In this document: piece by piece, positions 1-6,741 of the stretch | Position numbering within the stretch: the stretch's first letter is position 1 | Layout of the letters: every line of letters starts with the position of its first letter | Assembly: GCA_947462115.1 (NCBI GenBank) | Contig: CANHON010000131.1 | Coordinates: 1-11,055 of the forward strand | Length of the DNA stretch: 11,055 nt | DNA from: Deltaproteobacteria bacterium | GTDB lineage: Bacteria > Myxococcota_A > UBA796 > UBA2385 | Direction: 5' to 3' | Program-made: the position numbers and the translations under genes | Notes under the pieces: model-generated | What the model saw: only the letters and a program-made list of their open reading frames with translations | What the model was told of the DNA's origin: nothing | Database searches by the model: none

Positions 1-1
1 C

Positions 2-535
2 CAGCTCGCCCTGGCTGCCCGACGGGGCGGGGAGCTGCAGCGGGTGGCGGTGACCATCGGACCGGGCACCTTCACCGGGCTCCGGGTCGGCTTGGCGACG
101 GCCCTCGGCGTGGCCGTGGCCCTCGATCTCCCGGTGGTGCCGCTGTGCAGCTTGGCCGCGCGGGCGGCGATGGTCGAGGGCGGCGGGGCGGTCCTGGCGC
201 TGCTCGATGCGCGAAAGGGAAGGTTTTACGGGGCTTGTTTCGAGGGGCCCGACGCAGCGCTGCAGCTGGCCGAGCCTCGAGACGCTGAGCTCGCCGACCT
301 TCTTCCGGCCGGACCCTTCGTGGCGGTGGGTGAAGGCGCCGTGGTCGTCGCCGACCGGCTTCGCGCCGCCGGGGGGCGCTTGGCCCCGGACGCGGACGCG
401 CCGCCGCTGGAGGCCATGGCACGGCTCGCCGCGCACCTGCCCGGCATCGACGCTGCTTTGGTCGAGCTGGCCTACATCCGCCCGCCCGACGCCCAGGTCC
501 CGCGCCATCTCCCCACCGCCGGGGGCGCGCGTTAG
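2..535 (+). CDS. tsaB: TsaB, tRNA threonylcarbamoyladenosine biosynthesis protein (5' end missing)
   Basis: TsaB is the inactive partner of TsaD in the complex that puts the threonylcarbamoyl group on A37 of ANN-decoding tRNAs in the cytoplasm. The reading frame is open from base 2, so the gene starts before the window; a GTG at 44 lies inside the conserved core and is not the true start. The 177 visible residues include GPGTFTGLRVGL (residues 20-31 of the fragment), the hallmark of the ASKHA-fold TsaB/YeaZ family, followed by the helix and strand around VPLCSLAA. The C-terminus has the AYIRPPDA motif typical of TsaB ends. Only some 40-50 residues seem to be missing, judging from the usual length of about 220-230. 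The next gene starts 36 bases downstream in the same direction, so the two may share a transcript. No rimI or tsaD is visible nearby. Confidence 0.92.
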   Translation, partial: QLALAARRGGELQRVAVTIGPGTFTGLRVGLATALGVAVALDLPVVPLCSLAARAAMVEGGGAVLALLDARKGRFYGACFEGPDAALQLAEPRDAELADLLPAGPFVAVGEGAVVVADRLRAAGGRLAPDADAPPLEAMARLAAHLPGIDAALVELAYIRPPDAQVPRHLPTAGGAR

Positions 536-571
536 GCGCTGCGCTCGCCCGTCCCCCGCCCAAGGAACCGT

Positions 572-1597
572 ATGGCCACCCGCTCTCCCGCATCTGAAGG
601 CCTCTGCGTCGCCATTGTCGGCGCCAGCGGCGCCGCAGGGGGCGACATCGCGGCGGCGATGGCGCGCTCGCCCTTGCCCATCACGGCCTGGCGCCTCTAC
701 GGCAGCCGGGGCGGCCCCGGCGGCGAGCTGGAGCTCGGCGGCCGCACGGTGCCGGTGGTGCCCCTCGATGAAGATGCCGTCAGTCAGGGTGTTTTTGAGG
801 GCTGTGACCTCGTCGTGCTCGCCACGCCGACCGCGGTGAGCCGCGCGCTGGCCCCGGCCCTCGCCGAGGAGGGGACCGCGGTGATTGACGTAGGGGCGCA
901 TGTCCTCGATAAGGGGGTCCCCTGCTTGCCCCTGTCGGGCGTGGGCGACTGGGCCCGCTTCGCGGATCTGCGCATCGCCAGCGTGCCCGGCGGCGCTTCG
1001 GCCATGCTGGCCGCCCTGCTCGTGCCGCTCAGCCACCTCGGCCTCAGCGCGGCGCGCGGCACGGTCCTGCTCAGCGCCGGCACCGCCGGGCGGGCGGGCC
1101 CCGAGGAGCTGTCCCGTCAGGTCATCGCGATGTTCAACCAGAGCGAACCTCCGCGGCGGCTGTTCCCCCACGGGCTCGCCTTCGACCTCAACCCGACCGT
1201 GGGCGAGCTGGAGTCGGGCTGGTCCGACGCCGAGCGCCGCCTGCGCCTCGACCTCGCGGCCGCCCTCCACCCCCGCCGGGCGGTGGTGGCCCTGTCGGCC
1301 GTCGAGGTGCCGCTGTTCGCCGGCGTCGCCGCCAACCTGCACCTCACCTTCGCCGAGCCCGTGAGCGCCGCGACGGTGGGCGCCGCCTTGGCCACGCTGC
1401 CGATGGTGACGGTGAGCGAGCGTCCGCCGGGCCCGCGGCGCTTGGTCGGCACCACCGGCATCCAGGTCGGGCGCCTGCGCGATGATCCGGGCGGGCAGGG
1501 CGTTCACCTCTGGGCGTCCGCCGACAACCTGCGGATGGGGGCCTCGGCCAACGTGGTCGCGACCGCCCTTCACTTGTGGCGGGAGGGCTTGCTGTGA
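572..1597 (+). CDS. usg: Usg-1-like protein (aspartate-semialdehyde dehydrogenase fold, probably non-catalytic)
   Basis: The protein has the whole ASADH/Usg layout in 341 residues: an N-terminal Rossmann loop GASGAAG (about residues 17-23), a central block around LFPHGLAFDLNP, and the C-terminal ADNLRMGASANVV that caps the nucleotide site. True ASADH uses a cysteine in an N-x-C-S/T context, a downstream Gln and a His in a VPVFxGH motif. Here the cysteine site reads VPGGAS (Gly141), and the second motif reads EVPLFAGVA (residues 245-253), with no His. This matches E. coli Usg, which also lacks the cysteine and reads AVPDSLTS there. I therefore expect it cannot make aspartate semialdehyde; the role of Usg is not settled. 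The ATG has AAGGAA about 5 bases upstream. The stop overlaps the next start by GTGA, and truA lies one gene further on, echoing the E. coli usg-truA pair. A degenerate ASADH of another subfamily is the alternative. Confidence 0.75.
   Translation: MATRSPASEGLCVAIVGASGAAGGDIAAAMARSPLPITAWRLYGSRGGPGGELELGGRTVPVVPLDEDAVSQGVFEGCDLVVLATPTAVSRALAPALAEEGTAVIDVGAHVLDKGVPCLPLSGVGDWARFADLRIASVPGGASAMLAALLVPLSHLGLSAARGTVLLSAGTAGRAGPEELSRQVIAMFNQSEPPRRLFPHGLAFDLNPTVGELESGWSDAERRLRLDLAAALHPRRAVVALSAVEVPLFAGVAANLHLTFAEPVSAATVGAALATLPMVTVSERPPGPRRLVGTTGIQVGRLRDDPGGQGVHLWASADNLRMGASANVVATALHLWREGLL
1581..1596 (+). promoter_or_regulatory. Ribosome binding site and GTG start that decide the exported protein's start
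   Basis: GGGAGGG at 1581-1587 sits 6 bases before the GTG at 1594, whose last two bases begin the usg stop codon TGA (1595-1597). This spacing and the four-base overlap favour 1594 over the in-frame GTG at 1576, which has no comparable site. The overlap suggests translational coupling to usg. Confidence 0.6.
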
Positions 1598-3984
1598 GCG
1601 GGATCGTCGCGCTGAGCCTATTGTTGGCCGCGGGCCCAGCCCGGGCGGGCACCACGGATATGGTGCCCTATTCCGTGGATCTCTCCGTCCGGATCGCCGA
1701 CATCGTCGCCGAGCCCGAGGGCCGCTACCTGGGCGTTCTGTCCGGCACCGAGTCGGCCCGAACGCTCTACGTGCTGGACACCTGGCGGTGGAAGTTCTCT
1801 GCGTTTTCATCGGCTTCGAACGACCCTTGCTCCGGCTCCGCCATCAAAAGTGTCGGAACGCTGAGCTCGAGCGCTTGGTTCTTCGTCGGCTGCGGCGACG
1901 GCACCGTCCGCGCGCTTCGCCCCAGTGACGGCCTCTACACGGTTGGAAGCTTCCAATCGACCGCGCTGGAGACTCCGCCGCTGTTCTTGGTGGAGATCGG
2001 GTCCGAGCTCACCGCGCTGCGCACCGGCTCGACCGGCATCGTGGCCAGCTCGGTCAACGTCAACACCGGCGCCCTGGGCGTGGACCGGGTCAGCCCGGCC
2101 CCCAGCGGGGCCACGGCCGCCGCGGGCGGTGAGAACGCCGCGATGGTCGTCTACGGGGGCAACCTCGTCACCGGCTTCTACCCCTCGGGCACCTTCCCGA
2201 CGATCACCCCGGTCGCCGGTCAGTTCAGCGACGTGCTCGGCGTGAGCCCCGGCCTTTTCGCCTTCGCGACGGGCACGACCGGGGTCGTCACCCACACCCT
2301 CGGCGGCGCCAACATCCTCCAGGGCCTCGGCTCGGGCCTGTTCTCCGACGCCGTCGCGCTCGGGCGGTGGCAGGATGAGCTCATCGTCGCCGACGATGGC
2401 ACGGGCGAGCTGCTGTTCTTGCCGATCAGCTCGGGCGCGCCCCAGGCCACGGTGCGGGCCCGCCTCGCGCTGCCGAGCGGCGGCAGCGGCGCGCAGGTCA
2501 CGGCCATCGAGGGCGTCGAAGATTACCTCGTGGTAGGCAACTCCGTCGGCTCGCTGCAGATCTGGACCGAGCTGCCGTGGGTGACGGTGGAAGATCCCGT
2601 CCCGAGCTCGGGCGTAAAAGGCACGGACTTTACGGTGTCCTTTCAGCCGCCGAACGGTGTGCAGTGGCGCGTCCGCCTCAGCGACGGCACCTTGGAGGGC
2701 GGCGAGCTGCTCGATCGGGGGACCGCGGATGGCTCCGGGGAAGTGACCGTGGGCGCGACCCTCGACAGCCGCTTCTCCGAGGGGAACAACCTGCTGGTGG
2801 TGGAGGTTGAGGACGACGAGGGCCGGGTGGGTCACGCCGGCGCCTACATCCGCAAGGATGATCCGCCCAACCAGGTGGCCATCGGCCCGAAGGACGTGCG
2901 GGTCGAGCACGAGTCCTTGTCCTTGGTCTTCGATGCCCTCAGCGCGCCCGACATCGCGCGCTACCGGCTGTTCATCAGCGACGCGCCGTTCACCGCCGAC
3001 GACTATGCCGACTGCGTCGGCGATGAGGACGGTCCCTGCGGGCCGTCCGGCCAATTTGACGGCGTGGCACGCCGCGTCGTGGTGCCCTATGAGGACGGCG
3101 CGTCGACTGTGCGGGCCACGGCGACCGGCCTGACCAACGGGCAGACCTATTACTTGGCCGTCCGGGCCTACGATGAGAGCGGACAGGAGGGTCCTATGAG
3201 TCAGGTGGTAGAGGGCGTCCCGCGCCCGGGGAAGGGTCCCGGTGAGCTCTCGGGGGAGAACGGCGGGCTGTGCGGCTTGGCGCGGCCGAGCTCCGGCTTG
3301 CTCGCGCTGGGCGGGCTCGGGCTGGTCCTCCGCCGGCGCCGCAGCGCGGTCGGGGCCGCGGCGCTGGGCGTGGCCTTGAGCGCGTCCGCCGCCCAGGCCC
3401 AGGACGCTGAGCACCTCAAGACGACGGGCCACGTGCAGGTCACCTACGGCAACGTCGAGCTGGAAGACACCGCGATCACCGACGTGTACGGCACCTCCGG
3501 GAACGGCGTCACGATGTTGCAGTGGGGCCCTCAGCTCATCAAGCAGATCGAGCTGACCGGCGGCGCCGGGTGGTTCCGAGAGAACGGCAAGGGCCTGCTC
3601 GACGACGGCACCCGCAGCGACGCGAAGATCAACTTCCGCGCCATCCCCTTCACGCTCGACGCGAAGGTTCGCCTGGACTTCTTCAAGGAGCAGATCATCG
3701 TCCCCGCGGCCGGCATCGGCCTGGACGCCTGGAGCTTCAAGCAGGACCCCTACAAGGGCGACCAGGTGCTCACCGGCTGGAAGTACGGCTGGCACTGGAC
3801 CGCGGGCGGGCAGCTCCTGCTCGACAAGCTCGATCCCCGCACCGCCAGCAAGTTCCAGGCCGTCACGGGCGTGGACAACACCTGGTTGGTGGTCGAGTTC
3901 CGCAAGCAGGACATCGGGAGCGGCGATGACGGGCTCATCTTCACCGGCCAAGCCCTCAACTTCGGTCTCCAGTTCGACTACTGA
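1594..3984 (+). CDS. Exported two-part protein: beta-propeller/FN3-like surface region with MYXO-CTERM-like tail, fused to an outer-membrane beta-barrel
   Basis: I do not recognise a named gene. I chose the GTG at 1594 because GGGAGGG lies 6 bases upstream and it forms a GTGA overlap with usg; a GTG at 1576 would add six residues. From that start (796 residues) I see: a signal peptide ending near GPARA; about 300 residues of beta-strand repeats resembling a propeller; an Ig-like section (about 328-420); an FN3-like section (about 425-545) ending in the YYLAVRAYDES type of strand; a Gly-rich linker; then Cys560, a hydrophobic stretch and RRRR (580-583), as in MYXO-CTERM sorting tails. With no stop there follows AVGAAALGVAL and a signal peptidase I-like site, AQA|QD (after Ala602). 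The last 194 residues alternate polar and hydrophobic and end in LQFDY, like an outer-membrane barrel; blocks such as GWKYGWHWTAGG and LDPRTAS remind me of the MXAN_2562 family, unverified. The likely location is the cell surface and outer membrane. An assembly error joining two genes cannot be excluded. Confidence 0.72.
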   Translation: MSGIVALSLLLAAGPARAGTTDMVPYSVDLSVRIADIVAEPEGRYLGVLSGTESARTLYVLDTWRWKFSAFSSASNDPCSGSAIKSVGTLSSSAWFFVGCGDGTVRALRPSDGLYTVGSFQSTALETPPLFLVEIGSELTALRTGSTGIVASSVNVNTGALGVDRVSPAPSGATAAAGGENAAMVVYGGNLVTGFYPSGTFPTITPVAGQFSDVLGVSPGLFAFATGTTGVVTHTLGGANILQGLGSGLFSDAVALGRWQDELIVADDGTGELLFLPISSGAPQATVRARLALPSGGSGAQVTAIEGVEDYLVVGNSVGSLQIWTELPWVTVEDPVPSSGVKGTDFTVSFQPPNGVQWRVRLSDGTLEGGELLDRGTADGSGEVTVGATLDSRFSEGNNLLVVEVEDDEGRVGHAGAYIRKDDPPNQVAIGPKDVRVEHESLSLVFDALSAPDIARYRLFISDAPFTADDYADCVGDEDGPCGPSGQFDGVARRVVVPYEDGASTVRATATGLTNGQTYYLAVRAYDESGQEGPMSQVVEGVPRPGKGPGELSGENGGLCGLARPSSGLLALGGLGLVLRRRRSAVGAAALGVALSASAAQAQDAEHLKTTGHVQVTYGNVELEDTAITDVYGTSGNGVTMLQWGPQLIKQIELTGGAGWFRENGKGLLDDGTRSDAKINFRAIPFTLDAKVRLDFFKEQIIVPAAGIGLDAWSFKQDPYKGDQVLTGWKYGWHWTAGGQLLLDKLDPRTASKFQAVTGVDNTWLVVEFRKQDIGSGDDGLIFTGQALNFGLQFDY
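3185..3198 (+). promoter_or_regulatory. Possible internal ribosome binding site and ATG inside the exported protein gene
   Basis: AGGAGG (3185-3190) lies 5 bases before an in-frame ATG at 3196. Starting there gives a 263-residue product made of the end of the FN3-like section, the MYXO-CTERM-like tail, the second signal-peptide-like segment and the barrel. The same bases also encode an ordinary FN3 end (ESGQEGPMS), so the match may be accidental. Confidence 0.3.
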
Positions 3985-4789
3985 GGCGGCGGAGGAGCGG
4001 CGCTCGCTGCTGCTGCTCGCCTGGCGAGGGCAGGGCTACGTCGGCTGGCAGCGGCAGCCCGAGGGCGTCTCGGTGCAGCAGCGGGTGGAGGAGGCCGCCT
4101 CGGTGATCTGCGGCGGCGCTTCCGTCCGGGCGATGGCCGCGGGCCGCACCGACGCGGGCGTGCACGCCTGGGCCCAAGTGGTGCGCGTCGCCCACGCTGT
4201 TGATCGCAGCCCAGAGGCCTTTTTTCGGGGCCTCGGCGCCCGGCTGCCCCCGGACATCGCCTGTCTCGCGGCGGCCGAGGCGCCGCCGGACTTCCACCCG
4301 GTCCGGGACGCCGTCGCAAAGCACTACCGGTACCGGATCCTTCGGCGGGAAGCGCGCTGCGCCTTTCGGGAGGGCTCGGTCTGGCGGTTGGCCCGGCCGC
4401 TGGACCTGTCGGCCATGCGGGCCGCCGCGGCGGCATTGGTGGGGCACCACGACTTCTCGGCCTTCCGCGCCACCGGCTGCACGGCGCCGGACGCCCACAA
4501 GACCGTGACGCACCTGGACCTGACCGTGCGGGGAGATGAGCTCCACGTCGATGTTTTCGGCGATGGTTTCTTGCGGCACCAGGTGCGGATCATGGTGGGC
4601 AGCCTCGTCGAGGTGGGGATGGGTCGGATGAGCCCTTCAGCGCTCTCTGCAGCCTTGGTGGCGAAAGATCGGGGCGCTGCCGGGCCGACGGCGCCCCCGA
4701 GCGGGCTGTGGCTGGTGGGGGTAAAGACCCAGCCGGTCATCGACTGGGCGGCGGGCGGCCCGCCCCTCGGAGCGCCGGGCGATGTCTGA
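3926..4789 (+). CDS. truA: TruA, tRNA pseudouridine(38-40) synthase
   Basis: TruA isomerises uridines 38-40 in the anticodon stem-loop of many tRNAs. The catalytic motif GRTDAGVHA is present with Asp76, as are GWQRQPEGVSVQQ (residues 40-52) upstream and HYRYRI (133-138), which carries the conserved Tyr. The C-terminal FLRHQVRIMVGSLVEVG block is also typical. The ATG at 3926 (GGGAG 5 bases upstream) is the only normal start codon in frame before the conserved region, so the gene overlaps the upstream gene by 59 bases and carries a Ser/Thr-rich N-terminal tail of about 20 residues. A CTG at 4007, 9 bases after GGAGGAG, would be a non-standard alternative. The usual YDG near the N-terminus reads WRG here. 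The stop overlaps the next start by 8 bases. Confidence 0.95.
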   Translation: MTGSSSPAKPSTSVSSSTTEAAEERRSLLLLAWRGQGYVGWQRQPEGVSVQQRVEEAASVICGGASVRAMAAGRTDAGVHAWAQVVRVAHAVDRSPEAFFRGLGARLPPDIACLAAAEAPPDFHPVRDAVAKHYRYRILRREARCAFREGSVWRLARPLDLSAMRAAAAALVGHHDFSAFRATGCTAPDAHKTVTHLDLTVRGDELHVDVFGDGFLRHQVRIMVGSLVEVGMGRMSPSALSAALVAKDRGAAGPTAPPSGLWLVGVKTQPVIDWAAGGPPLGAPGDV

Positions 4790-6428
4790 GCGCAGCCGGT
4801 GGCCTCAGCGCCTCGCGATCGGCGTGGGGTTCGCGATTTTGGTCGGCGTGGGGGCCTGGGCGGTCTGGCCCGACCCGGTGGCCGACGCCCAGGACGCCCT
4901 GGTGGCGGGCCTGCTCCAGCCCGCGCCGCTGAGCCCGACCGCGGTCGCCGAGGCCGAGCGCGCGCTGCAGGCGGCGGGCCGCTACGGCGGGCGCCAGGGC
5001 CCCGCGGCGGCGCGCGCGCTCGTGATGGCCGATCCCGAGGCGATGGCGGGCTGGGCCCGCTGGGTGGTGAGCTCGGCCCGCGACGAAGGGGAGGGCAAGC
5101 TTAGCCCCGAGGCCCAGGCCGCGGTGGTGGGCTGGCTGGGGCGTCAAAAGCTCGACGCCGACGCGCTCGCGGTGGCCAAGGCCTGGTCGTTGATCCAAGC
5201 GGACCGGCCCCAAGACGTCTCCCTCGCCCTCCCGGAGCCGACCGCGATCTCCGCGTCATGGGTCGAGGATGCTCTGCTGGCCGTCATTGTCGCAAAGGAG
5301 ATGGTCGGCGCCGACAGCGGGGCCGAGCTCGCCGCCCTGCACGACCGGTCGCCCACCCACCGCCGCGCCTGCTTGCCCTTGTTGCGCGCCGCGATCCAGG
5401 ACGGAAGGCTCCGGGAGGTGGAGGGGATCGTCCTGCGCTGCAGCGCCGAGGGGCCGGTGGACGCGGTCATCGAGCGCGCCCAGGCGACCCTGGCCGACCA
5501 GCTCGGCCGGACCCCCGAGGCCCGGGAGCGCTATGGCCGCGCGGGCTTCGGGCTGCACGCCGCCGCTGTGGCTCTTCAGGAGGGCCTCGTGGGCGCGCCC
5601 GAGGAGTGGCGGGCCGCGATCGCCGACCCCGTGCCCCCAGCGGCCCTGCACGCCGTCCTGGGCGCCATTCTGCTCGGGGATTCGGCCACGCTGACCGAGG
5701 GCCTCGGTCGGCTGGAGGCCCTCGGGGCCTTCGAGGGCACGGGCGATCCGACGTTTCGGGTGGCGGCGGCGGCGGGCGCGCTTGCGCTCGGTCAGCCGGC
5801 CCGGGCGCGGTCGGCCATCGGCGCGCTCGACGGCCCGGAGGCCCAGACCCTGCTCGCCCGTGCCCTGCTCGCTGAAGGCGACGCCGCCGGGGCCCGGGCG
5901 GCCCTGGTCGCGGCGCGGGCCCGGCGGCCGGCGGCCCCGCAGCTGTTGGTGGCGTGGCTGCGGCTGTTCCCGGAGGACGCCGCGCAGATCGCGGCGGTGG
6001 CGGCCGAGCTTGACCCCATCGAGGTGGCCCTGGAGGGCGTCGATCTGGACCGAGATCGACCCTGGGCGGCGCTGCTGCCCCCGGGGCCCGCGGCGCCTGC
6101 GCCGGATTTTGGGCTCGGCGCGCTGCTCCCGCCCGGCGCCGCGGCGATCAGCGGCGCGCTGTCGACCGGCCGCTGTCCGCCCTTGTCGGCCGACGCGCCG
6201 GCGCGGGTGTCGGCCTGGTGCGGGGATCCCGCGGCCGCGGCGGGCCTCGGCTTGGGCGCGGCTCCGCTCGATGCGGAGGGGCTCACGGTCGGCGGGCTCT
6301 CGCTGATCGCCCGGGCGGCGGCGGCGGCGGGCGACCCCGAGCGCTGCGCGGCGGCGCTGGACGCGGCCTCGGCCCGCGCGCCGGGCATGGTGGGCCTCGC
6401 CCGCGAGCGCTACTGGCTGCTGCCCTGA
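4782..6428 (+). CDS. Membrane-anchored, TPR-like helical repeat protein of unknown function
   Basis: I do not recognise this gene. The 548-residue product starts with a short basic segment, then one hydrophobic helix (about residues 11-29, LAIGVGFAILVGVGAWAVW), so it is probably anchored in the inner membrane with the rest in the periplasm. No lipobox or clear signal peptidase site follows. The remainder is very Ala-rich and predicted helical, with paired-helix units such as AEGDAAGARAALVAARARRP and AAAAGDPERCAAALDAASAR that look like degenerate TPRs. A Pro/Ala/Gly-rich stretch (about 430-460) breaks the solenoid before a final helical part. The ATG overlaps the truA stop by 8 bases, implying coupling. 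In pseudomonads a TM-plus-TPR protein, FimV, sits beside truA, but there is no LysM domain here and the order differs, so homology is not claimed. It could serve as a scaffold for an envelope complex. Confidence 0.7.
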   Translation: MSERSRWPQRLAIGVGFAILVGVGAWAVWPDPVADAQDALVAGLLQPAPLSPTAVAEAERALQAAGRYGGRQGPAAARALVMADPEAMAGWARWVVSSARDEGEGKLSPEAQAAVVGWLGRQKLDADALAVAKAWSLIQADRPQDVSLALPEPTAISASWVEDALLAVIVAKEMVGADSGAELAALHDRSPTHRRACLPLLRAAIQDGRLREVEGIVLRCSAEGPVDAVIERAQATLADQLGRTPEARERYGRAGFGLHAAAVALQEGLVGAPEEWRAAIADPVPPAALHAVLGAILLGDSATLTEGLGRLEALGAFEGTGDPTFRVAAAAGALALGQPARARSAIGALDGPEAQTLLARALLAEGDAAGARAALVAARARRPAAPQLLVAWLRLFPEDAAQIAAVAAELDPIEVALEGVDLDRDRPWAALLPPGPAAPAPDFGLGALLPPGAAAISGALSTGRCPPLSADAPARVSAWCGDPAAAAGLGLGAAPLDAEGLTVGGLSLIARAAAAAGDPERCAAALDAASARAPGMVGLARERYWLLP

Positions 6429-6493
6429 GCGGCGGGGCCGGGGCTGCGGGCCCGTTGCGGGGGCGTGGCGGGCACGTCCAGATCCAGGGGGGA

Positions 6494-6520
6494 GGCCCGT
6501 CCTTCGGGCGACGGCGGGCC
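6494..6520 (+). terminator. GC-rich hairpin after the TPR-like gene, possible terminator
   Basis: GGCCCG (6494-6499) pairs with CGGGCC (6515-6520), with alternative inner pairings CCGTC/GACGG (6497-6501 with 6510-6514) or GCCCG/CGGGC (6495-6499 with 6505-6509). It lies 66 bases after the stop of the upstream gene and before the next promoter, a sensible place to end that transcript. No T-run follows, so intrinsic termination is uncertain. Confidence 0.3.
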
Positions 6521-6553
6521 GGCTGGGTCCGCGTTCACCGCGCCGCTCTTCGC

Positions 6554-6582
6554 TTGACAGCGCCCTGCTGCTGGACTAACAG
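6554..6582 (+). promoter_or_regulatory. Probable sigma-70-type promoter of rplM-rpsI
   Basis: A consensus -35 box TTGACA (6554-6559) is followed after 17 bases by TAACAG (6577-6582), a weak -10 box with 3 of 6 matches. Transcription would start near 6589, giving an rplM leader of about 150 bases. It is the best sigma-70 match I found in the window, and it stands in front of a ribosomal protein operon. Confidence 0.6.
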
Positions 6583-6588
6583 CCACAG

Positions 6589-6741
6589 GTATGGCCAGGA
6601 GCCAATCGCTCCGGTCGGACCCGATCCCCTCCTTGGAGGGTGTTCAGGTGGGCGCGCGTCCAACGGCGCCCTTTGAACTGGGGCAATCCGTCCGTCTCGA
6701 CGGCTCCCTTTCTCCGCTCCCATGACCGATTCAGGTGACCC
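6589..6741 (+). promoter_or_regulatory. Structured 5' leader of rplM-rpsI
   Basis: Between the promoter and the rplM ATG I see three short hairpins: CCCTC/GAGGG with a CTTG loop (6627-6640); GGGCGC/GCGCCC with an inner CGT/ACG (6650-6671), followed by TTT; and CCGT/ACGG around 6693-6703. TTCAGGTG occurs twice, at 6643-6650 and at 6730-6737, the latter being the rplM ribosome binding site. In E. coli, L13 represses its own operon through the mRNA leader; a similar role here is inference. A 44-codon ORF (6591-6725) and a 7-codon ORF (6722-6745) also lie in this leader. Confidence 0.4.

Noticed and set aside
1576..1593. GTG at 1576 as the start of the exported protein
   Set aside because: The GTG at 1594 has GGGAGGG at the right distance and a GTGA overlap with usg; 1576 has no such site.
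1943..1956. 14-base perfect palindrome TTGGAAGCTTCCAA inside the exported protein gene
   Set aside because: About one palindrome of this length is expected by chance in a window of this size, and it lies in coding sequence with no partner site.
1807..3951. A 714-codon open frame on the minus strand opposite the exported protein gene
   Set aside because: It has the same composition effect as other antisense frames here, while the plus-strand frame has a signal peptide, domain-like structure and a good ribosome binding site.
6218..6676. 152-codon open frame spanning the end of the TPR-like gene and the gap after it
   Set aside because: It is out of frame with the TPR-like gene, has no ribosome binding site, and crosses the rplM promoter. 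Its composition is that of a shadow frame.
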